Shown here in pieces: positions 25,762-34,787 of a stretch of DNA of 64,000 nucleotides. This stretch comes from Burkholderiales bacterium. GTDB lineage: Bacteria > Pseudomonadota > Gammaproteobacteria > Burkholderiales > Casimicrobiaceae. Every line of letters begins with the position of its first letter. Within the stretch, counting starts at the first letter, position 1. The position numbers and the translations under genes are program-made. The DNA lies in the NCBI GenBank assembly GCA_016790165.1, contig JAEUPL010000001.1, positions 186,001 through 250,000 on the forward strand. Reading direction: 5' to 3'. A model generated the notes under the pieces. That model worked only from the letters and a program-made list of their open reading frames with translations, did no database searches and was not told the DNA's origin.

Positions 25762-26700
25762 ATGAGCGACGGCGACAATCAGAATAGGGCGGGGGCGCGC
25801 GCTGTGGAGGAGATGACGGTTTCGGAGCGCCGACTGGCAACAGTGCGCCTGGCAGGCTTTAGCGATCGCGATCGCGAGCTGCTGCGGTTGTTCCTGCGCC
25901 GGCCGCCTGGTGCGGGCGTGAGCCTCTCTCTTGTGGATGACGAGACGGCGGACCTTGTCATCGCGAACACGCAGCAGGCCGAAGGCGTGTTTGCACTGCG
26001 CAATCTCTCAGATCGCGCCAACGCGCCAGCGGCGATCGGCATTGTGGAGCGGTTTGAACGCGACGCGCCCTACTACCAGGTCGCGCAGGACAGCCAGATG
26101 CTGTTTTCGCTGGCGCAGGGTATCAATCGAATTCGCAACGGCTGGGTTCCGCCGGTCACTGGCAAGCCGTCGGGCGTTCGCGATCCCTTGGATCAACGCG
26201 TCACCGGTCGCGGTGGATCGCCGGAAATCGATGCCGCATCCGCGTCCTCTGCGCTGCGCTCACCCGTGGTGCCAACAGGCGCAGCGCCGACGTCAACCGA
26301 TTTGCCGTGGCAACGCGGGCTGCATGTGCTGGTGATCGACGATTCCCATTTTTCCCGTGAGGCGGTCGCCTCAGCGCTGGTCAAAATTGGCTTCCACGTG
26401 CAGACCGCTGAGAGCGGGGAAGAAGGTCTGAAACTGGCGTCAAAGCGGCACTACGACGTGGCCTTAGTGGATTTCGAGATGCCAGGCATGAAAGGCCCAG
26501 AGGCGTTGCGCCGGCTTCGGGCATTGAACGAGCAGGCACCCAGCGTGTTGATGATGCTGACTTCGCGCTCCGGCGCCGTAGATCGATTGCGCGCCAAGTT
26601 TGCAGGCTGCGATGCCTATCTGACGAAGCCTACACGTATGAACGAGTTCCTCAAAAAGCTACGCGAATTTGCGGCCGAAGGGCGCCTCTCGCGCTCGTGA
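25762..26700 (+). CDS. Response regulator with C-terminal receiver and divergent N-terminal domain
   Basis: The C-terminal 120 residues of this 312-residue protein are a complete receiver domain: VLVIDDSHFSRE, phosphoacceptor Asp in LVDFEMPGMKG, and the conserved Lys in YLTKPT. The N-terminal 110 residues are unassigned, but the order of hydrophobic strands (LATVRLAGF, SLVDDETADLVIAN, AAIGIVERF) recalls a degenerate second receiver. A Ser/Pro/Ala-rich linker (residues 140-190) joins the two. No output domain or partner kinase is nearby. The stop overlaps the GTG start of the ABC exporter gene. Confidence 0.8.
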   Translation: MSDGDNQNRAGARAVEEMTVSERRLATVRLAGFSDRDRELLRLFLRRPPGAGVSLSLVDDETADLVIANTQQAEGVFALRNLSDRANAPAAIGIVERFERDAPYYQVAQDSQMLFSLAQGINRIRNGWVPPVTGKPSGVRDPLDQRVTGRGGSPEIDAASASSALRSPVVPTGAAPTSTDLPWQRGLHVLVIDDSHFSREAVASALVKIGFHVQTAESGEEGLKLASKRHYDVALVDFEMPGMKGPEALRRLRALNEQAPSVLMMLTSRSGAVDRLRAKFAGCDAYLTKPTRMNEFLKKLREFAAEGRLSRS

Positions 26701-28505
26701 GGCGTCACTCGGGGCATCCGTCCGCGAGCGCGATGCCGTCTACCGGGCCGGTATTGGCGCGTCCACTGCGCATCCTCTGGCCGTATCTGGCGCGGCACAA
26801 GCTTCGCATCGCCGTCGCGCTCGCGTGCCTGCTGCTGGCGAAAATCGCCAATGTGGCTGTTCCCATCGTATTGAAGTGGATCGTCGATGCGATGAGCACG
26901 ACCAGCCGCACGCAGGCGCTGCTCGCCGTGCCGTTTGCGCTGTTGGTTGCGTACGGTCTGGCGCGGCTCTCGGTGACGCTGTTTACCGAGCTGCGCGAGT
27001 TCTTCTTCGCCAAGGTGACGCAGCGCGCGGTGCGTCGCGTGGCGCTGGAAACCTTCGAGCATCTGCATCGCCTGTCGCTACGTTTTCATCTGTCGCGGCA
27101 GACGGGGGGGCTCACGCGGGATATCGAGCGCGGCACGCGTGGCATCTCGTCCCTGCTGAGTTTCATGTTGTTTTCCATCGGGCCGACGCTGGTGGAGCTG
27201 GCGCTGGTGTGTGCTGTACTCGCGTGGAACTACGACTGGACGTTTGTTGCCATCACGCTCACGACGCTCGTCGGCTACATTGCCTACACCATTCTGGTGA
27301 CCGAATGGCGCACCACGTTCCGCAAGGAGATGAACGAGCTCGACTCCAAGGCCAATTCGCGGGCGATTGACAGCCTTCTCAACTATGAGACGGTCAAATA
27401 TTTCGGTAACGAGCGATTTGAAGCGAACCGTTACGACCAAAGTCTCGAACGCTGGGAGCGCGCCGCGGTCCGGTCACAGACCTCGCTCTCCCTGCTGAAT
27501 CTGGGGCAGAGCCTGTTCATCGCGGTAGGCGCGACGCTGATCATGTGGCGCGCGATTGACGGCGTCATTGCCGGGCGCATGACGGTGGGCGACCTGGTGT
27601 TGGTCAATGCGTTTTTGATCCAGCTGTACGCACCACTGAATTTTCTCGGCGTGGTGTATCGCGAAATCCGCCAGTCAATGACCGACATGGGCCGCATGTT
27701 TGCACTGCTGCAGGAGCATCAGGACGTGTCGGATCGAGCGGGGGCAGCGACGCTCGGTGCGGTCAAGCCCGTACGCGGCGAGATCGGCTTCGACGCGGTT
27801 GAATTTGCCTACGAGCCGGATCGGCAGATCCTGCACGGCGTGAGTTTCACCGTTGCGTCGGGCCAGACCGTCGCGGTGGTGGGGCCCAGTGGCGGCGGCA
27901 AGAGTACGCTCGCGCGGCTGCTGTTCCGCTTCTACGACGTCACCGGCGGCGCCATCTCGGTGGATGGCCGCGATCTTCGCGACTACACGCAGCAGAGCCT
28001 GCGCGCTGCGATTGGCATCGTGCCGCAGGACACCGTGCTGTTCAACGACACACTGGCTTACAACCTCCAGTATGGCAACCCAAAGGCCGATGCCGATGTG
28101 GTGCAGGCCGCCATTCGTGCGGCGCGACTGGATGCGTTCATCGCCAAGCTGCCGCAGGGGCTGGAAACCACCGTCGGCGAACGTGGGCTGAAGTTGTCGG
28201 GCGGTGAGAAGCAGCGTGTCGCCATCGCTCGAGCGTTGCTGAAGAATCCGGCCATTCTGATTTTCGACGAGGCGACGTCCGCGCTCGACAGCGAGAGCGA
28301 GAAGGCGATTCAGGCGGAGATCCGCGCCGCCAGCCGCGAACGCACGACGCTCATCATTGCGCATCGCCTGTCCACCATCGTCGATGCAGACCAGATCCTG
28401 GTGATGGACGGTGGGCGCATCGTTGAGCGCGGTACCCATGCCGAGTTGCTTGCCCGGCCCGGGCTCTATGCACGGCTCTGGACGCTGCAAGCCGAGCAGG
28501 GGTGA
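26697..28505 (+). CDS. Atm1/HMT1-like ABC exporter (fused permease-ATPase)
   Basis: The 602-residue half-transporter has six membrane segments and then an ATPase with Walker A VGPSGGGKSTLARLL, signature [14 protein letters not shown] and Walker B AILIFDEATSALDSE. The segment LNYETVKYFGNERFEA is typical of the ABCB7/Atm1 group, which exports glutathione-bound metal or sulfur species from the cytoplasm. The start is uncertain: GTG 26697 overlaps the upstream stop, while ATG 26733 is 12 codons later, and neither has a clear ribosome site. Link with the upstream response regulator is by operon overlap only. Confidence 0.9.
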   Translation: MRRHSGHPSASAMPSTGPVLARPLRILWPYLARHKLRIAVALACLLLAKIANVAVPIVLKWIVDAMSTTSRTQALLAVPFALLVAYGLARLSVTLFTELREFFFAKVTQRAVRRVALETFEHLHRLSLRFHLSRQTGGLTRDIERGTRGISSLLSFMLFSIGPTLVELALVCAVLAWNYDWTFVAITLTTLVGYIAYTILVTEWRTTFRKEMNELDSKANSRAIDSLLNYETVKYFGNERFEANRYDQSLERWERAAVRSQTSLSLLNLGQSLFIAVGATLIMWRAIDGVIAGRMTVGDLVLVNAFLIQLYAPLNFLGVVYREIRQSMTDMGRMFALLQEHQDVSDRAGAATLGAVKPVRGEIGFDAVEFAYEPDRQILHGVSFTVASGQTVAVVGPSGGGKSTLARLLFRFYDVTGGAISVDGRDLRDYTQQSLRAAIGIVPQDTVLFNDTLAYNLQYGNPKADADVVQAAIRAARLDAFIAKLPQGLETTVGERGLKLSGGEKQRVAIARALLKNPAILIFDEATSALDSESEKAIQAEIRAASRERTTLIIAHRLSTIVDADQILVMDGGRIVERGTHAELLARPGLYARLWTLQAEQG

Positions 28506-28555
28506 GCGGCGCAGCGCGGCTTGCTGTCAGCTTGCCATAATGCGACGGTTCTGAA

Positions 28556-31393
28556 GTGAATCACCGAATCGCACTTGTTGTGCAGGCTGCTCTTTCATCG
28601 ATCATGCACCTATCTCTACTACCTACCGGATGTCATTTTCGCCAATGGCAGGCATTGCGCGGCTCGGTTGCGACCATTGTTCTCGCGCTCATCTGCGGCG
28701 CCCCGGCGCTCTACGCACAGGTGCCGATGTCTGCGGCGAGTGACCCGTTCCCTGCCTTCGAACGCGGGCCGGTTGTCGAAGGCATTGCGCAATACACACT
28801 CAAGCGCAACGGCCTCCGGGTTCTGCTTTTCCCCGACGCGTCCAGTCCCAAGGTGACGGTCAATATCACTTATCTCGTCGGCTCCCGGCACGAGGGTTAC
28901 GGCGAAACCGGCATGGCGCACCTGCTCGAACATCTGCTGTTCAAGGGCACGACCAGCATGCCCAAACTCTGGCAGGACTTGTCGAGTCGCGGCTTCATCT
29001 ACAACGGCACGACCTGGACTGATCGCACCAACTACTACCAGAGCTTCACTGCGAACGACGGCAACCTGAAGTGGGCGCTGACGATGGAAGCCGACCGCAT
29101 GGTGAATTCGCGCATCGCGCGCGAAGACCTCGACACGGAAATGACGGTGGTGCGCAACGAGTTCGAGATGGGCGAAAACCGGCCGCAGTTGACCCTGTAC
29201 CACAAGGTGCTCGCCACCGCCTTCATGTGGCACAACTATGGCAATTCGACCATCGGCAACCGCAGCGACATCGAGAATGTCGGCATTGATAACCTGCGTG
29301 CGTTCTATCGCACGTATTACCAGCCGGACAACGCAGTACTGCTGGTCGCCGGTAAATTCGACGACGCGAAGACCCTCGGCTGGATCGCCGAGTCGTTCGG
29401 CCGCATCGAGCGACCGACGCGCACGCTGCCCAGGCTGTGGACGGTCGAGCCGACGCAGGATGGCGAGCGCGAAATCACGCTGCGACGCGTCGGTGACAGC
29501 CAGATACTTTTCCCGGCCTATCGCGTACCGGCGGCTGCGCATGCCGACGCTGCGGCGATTCAGGTGCTGCTGGCGCTGATGACGGCGGAACCTGCAGGAC
29601 GGCTGTATCAGGCTTTGGTGAAGTCAAAACTGGCGGTCAGTGTGGATGCCGAAATCGACCTGATGCACGACGCGTCGGTGGTCGGCATCTGGGCGATCCT
29701 GAACAAGACGCAGTCCATCGAGCGCGCGCGTGAGGTGCTGCTCGGCACGCTCGAATCTGCAGCGGGCAAACCATTCACTGCGGCCGAACTCGCGCGCGTC
29801 AAGCTGCAATTTGCGAAGAACTACGACCAGTCCATTGCCGATAGCGCACGCCTCGCTGTCGGGCTGTCAGAGGCCATTGCGGTGGGCGACTGGCGCTTTT
29901 ACTTCTTCCATCGCGACCGCATCGAACGCGTGACCCTGGCGGACGTGTCGCGTGTGGCGGGCACCTACTTCAAGGCGCAGAACCGCACGCTCGGGCGCTT
30001 CCTGCCGACGGCGAAGCCTGATCGCGCGGAGATCGCGGCATCGCCCCACGTTGCGACGCTGCTCTCTGACTACCGCGGTGCAACCGATATCGCACTCGGT
30101 GAGGCGTTTGATCCCTCGCCCGCGCACATTGAGCAGCGCACCGAGCGCTATACGCTGCCCAACGGGCTGAAAGTGGCGCTGTTGCCCAAGTCGACGCGGG
30201 GTCATGCCGTGCAGATGGCGCTGCGTATTGGTTTTGGCGACGAGAAGTCGCGCGCTGGCAAACACGCCGCCGAGGCGCTGGCCAGCGCACTCATGCTGCG
30301 CGGGGCGACCGGCATGAATCATCAACAGATTCGCGACCAACTCGATGCGCTGCGCGCCAGTGGCAGCCTGAACCTCGGTGGCGGCGCGTTCCAGACCAAG
30401 CGAGCGCACCTGCCTGCGTTGATCACCCTGCTGGGCAAGCTCTATCACTCGCCGACGTTCCCCGCCGACGAGCTGGAGCTGGTGCGCAAGGAGCAGATCA
30501 CCGCCATTGAGGAGAGCGCGAAAGACCCTGAGTCGGTGGCGAGCACGGCGCTGGAGCGCCATTTCTCGCCGTATCCGCGTGGTGACGTGCGCTACGTTCC
30601 GACGGCGGCGGAGCAGTTGAGTGATCTCAAAGCCGTCACCCGCGCCGAGATCGTCAGGGTCGCCGCGGCATCGCGCGGTCTGAGCGCCGCTGAAATTGCC
30701 ATCGTCGGCGACTTTGATGTCACCGCCACCAAGGCGGCGCTCGCCGCAGCGTTCGGTGAGAGCCGCCTGCGCGCGCCGTTTGCGCGGATCACGCGCACGT
30801 TCAAGCCGACGCCGCCAGTGAGTCAAAAAATCGCCACGCCGGACAAGGAAAACACGAGCTACGTTGCGCGCACCAGCTTTGCTCTGCGCGACAGCGACTC
30901 TGACTACGCCGCGCTGCTGCTGGCCGATTTCATCATCGGCAACTCCGACGCGTCTCGCCTCTGGATGCGCATCCGCGAGAAAGAAGGCCTGAGCTACAAC
31001 GTGTTTAGCGAGCTCGCCGTGCCGACGTTTGGCGATCAGGCGAACTGGACATTTGGATTCATCGCCAACCCGCAGAATGCTGCGCGGGCCGAGGCTTCGC
31101 TGCGTGACGAGATTGCCACTGTCCTGCGCGATGGACTCAGCGACGAGGAATTCGAACGACAGCGCCAGTCGCTGATGGATCAGCGCAAGGTCCGTCGCTC
31201 CCGCGACGACGCCATCGCCGCCCAACTCGTTGCCTTGACCGACACGGGACGCACCTACACCTTCGTGGCCGATCTCGAGGCTCGCCTGCTGGCGCTGACC
31301 CGCACCGACATCGAAGCGGCGATCCGCAAGTACCTGCGACCTCTGGCGCTGTCCTCCTTCGCGGCCGGGGATTTCGCGCGCGTGAAGCACTGA
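28556..31393 (+). CDS. M16 family zinc peptidase, tandem domains
   Basis: The 945-residue protein begins with an N-terminal segment that includes a signal-like hydrophobic run (VATIVLALICGAPALYAQ). The first M16 domain carries the inverted zinc motif HLLEH at residues 122-126 and the distal Glu in NEFEMGENRP at about 202. The second half (from TERYTLPNGLKVALL) is a further M16-like pair without a zinc motif, and it ends with YVARTSFALRDSDSDYAALLLADFIIG and MRIREKEGLSYNVFSELA. It would be a periplasmic pitrilysin-like peptidase. The GTG start is uncertain, since 28604 ATG is possible. Function in peptide turnover is a family inference. Confidence 0.88.
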   Translation: MNHRIALVVQAALSSIMHLSLLPTGCHFRQWQALRGSVATIVLALICGAPALYAQVPMSAASDPFPAFERGPVVEGIAQYTLKRNGLRVLLFPDASSPKVTVNITYLVGSRHEGYGETGMAHLLEHLLFKGTTSMPKLWQDLSSRGFIYNGTTWTDRTNYYQSFTANDGNLKWALTMEADRMVNSRIAREDLDTEMTVVRNEFEMGENRPQLTLYHKVLATAFMWHNYGNSTIGNRSDIENVGIDNLRAFYRTYYQPDNAVLLVAGKFDDAKTLGWIAESFGRIERPTRTLPRLWTVEPTQDGEREITLRRVGDSQILFPAYRVPAAAHADAAAIQVLLALMTAEPAGRLYQALVKSKLAVSVDAEIDLMHDASVVGIWAILNKTQSIERAREVLLGTLESAAGKPFTAAELARVKLQFAKNYDQSIADSARLAVGLSEAIAVGDWRFYFFHRDRIERVTLADVSRVAGTYFKAQNRTLGRFLPTAKPDRAEIAASPHVATLLSDYRGATDIALGEAFDPSPAHIEQRTERYTLPNGLKVALLPKSTRGHAVQMALRIGFGDEKSRAGKHAAEALASALMLRGATGMNHQQIRDQLDALRASGSLNLGGGAFQTKRAHLPALITLLGKLYHSPTFPADELELVRKEQITAIEESAKDPESVASTALERHFSPYPRGDVRYVPTAAEQLSDLKAVTRAEIVRVAAASRGLSAAEIAIVGDFDVTATKAALAAAFGESRLRAPFARITRTFKPTPPVSQKIATPDKENTSYVARTSFALRDSDSDYAALLLADFIIGNSDASRLWMRIREKEGLSYNVFSELAVPTFGDQANWTFGFIANPQNAARAEASLRDEIATVLRDGLSDEEFERQRQSLMDQRKVRRSRDDAIAAQLVALTDTGRTYTFVADLEARLLALTRTDIEAAIRKYLRPLALSSFAAGDFARVKH

Positions 31394-31668
31394 TCGCGCA
31401 TGCTATCGGCCAGGGAACACGTCGTACGATGCGCCGGAGTTCGCCGCCAATGCCCCCGTCCCTCGAAAAGCAGCGTGGATCACACATGACATCGCGGCCA
31501 TTCACAGCCTGCGTGGTGTGCAGCCTCCTGGACGAGTCTGATACGGCTTTTTAGTTCAAGCGGCCAGCCAGCCGTCGTTGTAGCCAATTTTTCACCACAG
31601 TTGACTTGGCGAAAAATGGCCATCAAACCGCCGCTGAGCGGTCATTACGACCAAAAAGCTAACTCAGG
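31394..31668. other. Noncoding gap before the mobile element
   Basis: These 275 bp between the M16 gene and the element hold no convincing ORF. Visible structures are an imperfect inverted repeat GCCAATTTTTC...GGCGAAAAATGGC (about 31579-31620) and a small CCGCTGAGCGG hairpin near 31631. No terminator with a T-run is seen for the M16 gene. Confidence 0.5.
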
Positions 31669-31675
31669 ACGCTAG

Positions 31676-31971
31676 GGCGTGTTAACACTATTTTCACGAG
31701 ATGCGTTGCAGCGAGACGGCGCTGGCTGCAAGGCGCGATGCGAAGAACGTGGTGATTCCACATTCAAGCATCGCAACGCCGCAGACACGCCGTCTCGCTG
31801 TAACCCTGCGGGGCGTGTCGTACGTCGCACGCAAAAGCGGTGCCGGGCGTTGTTGCGAAGTCCTTGCGACACACTGTCGCTGCGCTCCGTGCCCGCACCA
31901 CGGCGGCCTTCGCGCCTAAGCAGGCATCGAAAATACGACCGCCGCACTCGTGAAAATAGTGTTAACACGCC
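31676..31971. mobile_element. MITE-like nonautonomous element with perfect 25-bp terminal inverted repeats
   Basis: The element is 296 bp long and ends in perfect 25-bp inverted repeats (31676-31700 and 31947-31971) that begin GGCGTGTTAACACT. Each end is flanked by CTAG (31672-31675 and 31972-31975), consistent with a 4-bp CTAG or 2-bp TA target duplication. The flanking ACG/CGT bases extend the apparent symmetry to 32 bp. Inside is a second inverted repeat of 13 bp (31709-31721 with 31788-31800, CAGCGAGACGGCG). No transposase is encoded; two overlapping 98-codon ORFs on opposite strands are by-products of the symmetry. CTAG preference and end structure suggest mobilisation by an IS5-family enzyme, but this is inference. 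Confidence 0.82.
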
Positions 31972-33516
31972 CTAGCGTGCCAGCCGGTACAGTCGCCCGC
32001 TATCGGTGGCCAGATAGATCCAGCCATCCGGTCCTTGAGCGACCACGCGGATGCGTTCGCCGAGTGCTTTCACCGGTAACACTTCCTCCTTCGAAAGCAC
32101 CGTATTGCCGCTCAGCACGATGCGCCAGAGCGTGCTTTCGGCGAGCGCGCCAGCAAACGCGTTGCCCTGCCAGCCCAGGTCATCGAAGCGCGACCCCGTG
32201 TAGAACACCAGGCCGGATGGGGCGGTCGACACGGGCAACCACGTGGTCAGCGGCTCCTCGTAGGTGGGCGCGTGTGTACCCCCTCCGGGTCGACACGCGA
32301 CGGTGTTGCTACCTGCGCTGTACGGGCAGCCGTAACTCACGAGCGGCCAGCCATAGTTGCGGCCCGGCAGCACGCGATTGAGCTCATCGCCCCCGAGCGG
32401 ACCGTGCTCGTTCAGCCACAAATCATCGCTGCCGGGCCGGACGGCGGCTCCCTGCGGATTGCGATGGCCGTAGCTCCAGATTTCCGGTAGCGCGCCGGGC
32501 GTACTGAACACTGGATTGCCGGACGGGATGCTGCCATCGCGATTGATGCGGATGACTTTGCCGAGTGTCTTGCCGAGGTGTTGCGCGTTGTTGCTGGTGG
32601 GATTGGCCGGATCGTCGGTCTGCCGCTCGCCCAGCGTGACCAGCAGTGTCTTGTCGGCACGAAACGCCAGGCGCGAGCCAAAGTGTCCGCTGCCGCCGAC
32701 TTTTGGCGTCTGTCGGTAGATCACCGTGGCGTTCTGAATCGCCGTGCCCACCAGATCGCCGCGCGCTACGGCGGTGCCTGAGCCACCGCTACCGCTCTCC
32801 GAAAACGTCCAATAGATTCGCGGGTTGGTCACGAGATCGAAGTCCGGGTCGAGCGCTACGTCCAGCAAGCCGCCCTGGCCGGCCGCAGTGAGGTTGGGCA
32901 ACCCGGGGTTGATTGGCGACGACACGCTGCTGCCATTCGCGCTCACCAGCACCATGGTGCCGCCCTTTTGCGTGACGAGCATGCGGCCGTCAGGAAGGAA
33001 CGCCAGACCCCAGGGACTGCTCAGCGCGCTGGTGAGCAGCGTGGTGGTCGGCGGGCCGGGTGCGGGATCGGTAAACGACGTGCCGCAGGTGCTGTTGAGA
33101 TGTTGTCGAATCTGCGACCAGGTGTGGCGCGGCGGCGTGCCGTTGATCGTGGCGGCGGTGACCGCCGAGCCGGTGACGCCCAGCATTGCACGCAGCAGCA
33201 TCACGCCATCGGTCGCCGCCGAGGGTGCGTTGCCGCTGCCGTCGAGATTCAGGCTGCCGTCGGCGCGCATCGAATCAATGTGCGCAGCGATCAGGGCCGC
33301 GTCGGTCCGCCCACCCAGCGGGTTGTACGCGTTCTGCACCAGAGCGGTGTTCGACAGGCCGAGGAGCCGTCGCACAATCAGCACGCCATCGGTGCTCGCA
33401 CGCACCGTCGAGTCCTGATCGATATCGAGGCTGCACGCGGCATCGCCTCGCATCGGCAGCGCGAGACCCAAGGCGACGCTGCACCAGAGTGCAACGATTG
33501 AACGATGGCAGCGCAT
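31972..33516 (-). CDS. Secreted PQQ-type sugar dehydrogenase with dockerin-like repeats
   Basis: The 514-residue protein has a signal peptide and then two dockerin-like Ca loops (LDIDQDSTVRASTDGVLIVRR and LNLDGSGNAPSAATDGVMLLR), about 75 residues apart. From residue 170 comes a soluble glucose/sorbosone dehydrogenase beta-propeller: SPWGLAFLPDGRMLVTQ, GERQTDDPANPTSNNAQHLG, YGHRNPQG and EHGPLGGDELN. Relatives (YliI/Asd) oxidise aldoses with PQQ in the periplasm. The ATG at 33516 has a strong GGGAGG. The stop codon TAG is part of the CTAG flanking the MITE-like element, so the element sits exactly at the 3' end of the gene. Confidence 0.85.
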   Translation of the reverse strand: MRCHRSIVALWCSVALGLALPMRGDAACSLDIDQDSTVRASTDGVLIVRRLLGLSNTALVQNAYNPLGGRTDAALIAAHIDSMRADGSLNLDGSGNAPSAATDGVMLLRAMLGVTGSAVTAATINGTPPRHTWSQIRQHLNSTCGTSFTDPAPGPPTTTLLTSALSSPWGLAFLPDGRMLVTQKGGTMVLVSANGSSVSSPINPGLPNLTAAGQGGLLDVALDPDFDLVTNPRIYWTFSESGSGGSGTAVARGDLVGTAIQNATVIYRQTPKVGGSGHFGSRLAFRADKTLLVTLGERQTDDPANPTSNNAQHLGKTLGKVIRINRDGSIPSGNPVFSTPGALPEIWSYGHRNPQGAAVRPGSDDLWLNEHGPLGGDELNRVLPGRNYGWPLVSYGCPYSAGSNTVACRPGGGTHAPTYEEPLTTWLPVSTAPSGLVFYTGSRFDDLGWQGNAFAGALAESTLWRIVLSGNTVLSKEEVLPVKALGERIRVVAQGPDGWIYLATDSGRLYRLAR

Positions 33517-33599
33517 CACGCCTCCCTGGCCGGAAATTACGTGGCGACTAAGCGGTGAGTTTACCGCGTCACGATGACAATAGCATAACTTTCGCCGCG

Positions 33600-34766
33600 T
33601 CACCCTGCCCGCAGCGCATCCACAATCTCCATGCGCGCCGCGCGCAGGCTGGGCAAAAAACCGCCGACCACGCCCATCACGGCGGCAAAAACCATTGCCT
33701 GCGTCGCGATGCCGGGCGTCAGGTGAAAGCCGAACGAGAGTTGCGAGAACGACGTGAAATTCATCGTGGAAACGGTGAACAGTTGCAGGAACGATGCGGC
33801 GGCCAGACCCGCCACGCCGCCCAGCAGCGCCAGCAGCACGGACTCGAGCAGGAAGGCCCACAGGATCGCCGCGCGGCGAAAGCCCAGTGCGCGCAGTGTG
33901 CCGATTTCACCGATGCGGTTGGACACCGCGGCGTACATGGTGATCGCCGCGCCGATGACGGCACCCAGCGAAAAAATCAACGACAGCGCAATGCCCAGAA
34001 TGGACAGAAACTGCGACAGCGCCTTGCTCTGCTCCTCGTAGAACAGCGGCTCCACCTTGACGTCGAGTTTGAGCCGCACATCGCTTTCGACACTGGCCTT
34101 GAGGCGCGCGAAATCGCTGCGCTCCGCGAGGCGCGCGATCACGCTCGAATAGCCAATGCGGCGAAATGCCTGCCCCAGCTGCTCGACATCGCCCCAGGCT
34201 TCGGAATCGAACGCCGAGGCGCCGCCATCGAACACGCCCACGATGCGCCAGTCGCGCCCGGCAAATCGTGTGCTGCCGCCCACGTCCATGCCCTCAAAGC
34301 CCGCATGCACGCCTTTGCCCACGACGATCTCGCTGGCCCCCGGCGCAAACCAGCGCCCCTCGATCAACTTCACCTGCGGCCGCAACGCGATGCCGACCTC
34401 GCCCAGGCCACGGACGACGACGTTCTGCGGTTTGTTGTCGCCCTTCTTGGGCGCACCGATCAGCACCACGATCTCCTTCGACACCATCGGTTCGGCCTTT
34501 GCGTTGCGGGCCACGGTGGGCTGCGACTCAATCAGCGCCGCCTGGTCGCGGGACACGCCGCTCTGGATCTCGGTCTGCACGCCCTGCCGCAGCAGGATCG
34601 CGTTGTCCTCGCTGCCCGTGCCCACCAGTGTCCTGCGCAGACCCGCGTCGAGCATGAGCACGGCCGCGAACACAAACACCACCAGCGCCATGCCGCCGGC
34701 GGTGAGCGCGGTCGTCAAGCGGCGCGTCCAGAGGTTGCGCGCGATGTAGTGCAGCGGCAGGTTCAT
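33600..34766 (-). CDS. FtsX-type ABC permease, second of two
   Basis: The 388-residue permease has one N-terminal membrane helix, a periplasmic domain of about 210 residues, and three C-terminal helices with EIGTLRALGFRRAAILWAFLLES, the FtsX/MacB signature. It is the last gene of a four-gene operon: adaptor (37977-36700), ATPase (36703-35954), permease 1 and this permease, 21 bp apart. It differs from permease 1 in sequence, so the complex may be a heterodimer. The substrate is unknown. Confidence 0.88.
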   Translation of the reverse strand: MNLPLHYIARNLWTRRLTTALTAGGMALVVFVFAAVLMLDAGLRRTLVGTGSEDNAILLRQGVQTEIQSGVSRDQAALIESQPTVARNAKAEPMVSKEIVVLIGAPKKGDNKPQNVVVRGLGEVGIALRPQVKLIEGRWFAPGASEIVVGKGVHAGFEGMDVGGSTRFAGRDWRIVGVFDGGASAFDSEAWGDVEQLGQAFRRIGYSSVIARLAERSDFARLKASVESDVRLKLDVKVEPLFYEEQSKALSQFLSILGIALSLIFSLGAVIGAAITMYAAVSNRIGEIGTLRALGFRRAAILWAFLLESVLLALLGGVAGLAAASFLQLFTVSTMNFTSFSQLSFGFHLTPGIATQAMVFAAVMGVVGGFLPSLRAARMEIVDALRAG

Positions 34767-34787
34767 GCGCCTGGGTCTACCTCGTCG

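Noticed and set aside
29867-31390. Minus-strand ORF of 507 codons within the M16 peptidase gene
   Set aside because: Antisense shadow; the plus-strand peptidase keeps its zinc motif and full length.
31672-31975. Two opposite 98-codon ORFs beginning MLTLFSR and ending RENSVNTP
   Set aside because: Both are created by the terminal inverted repeats of the MITE-like element being read on each strand. They have no ribosome sites and no transposase motif.
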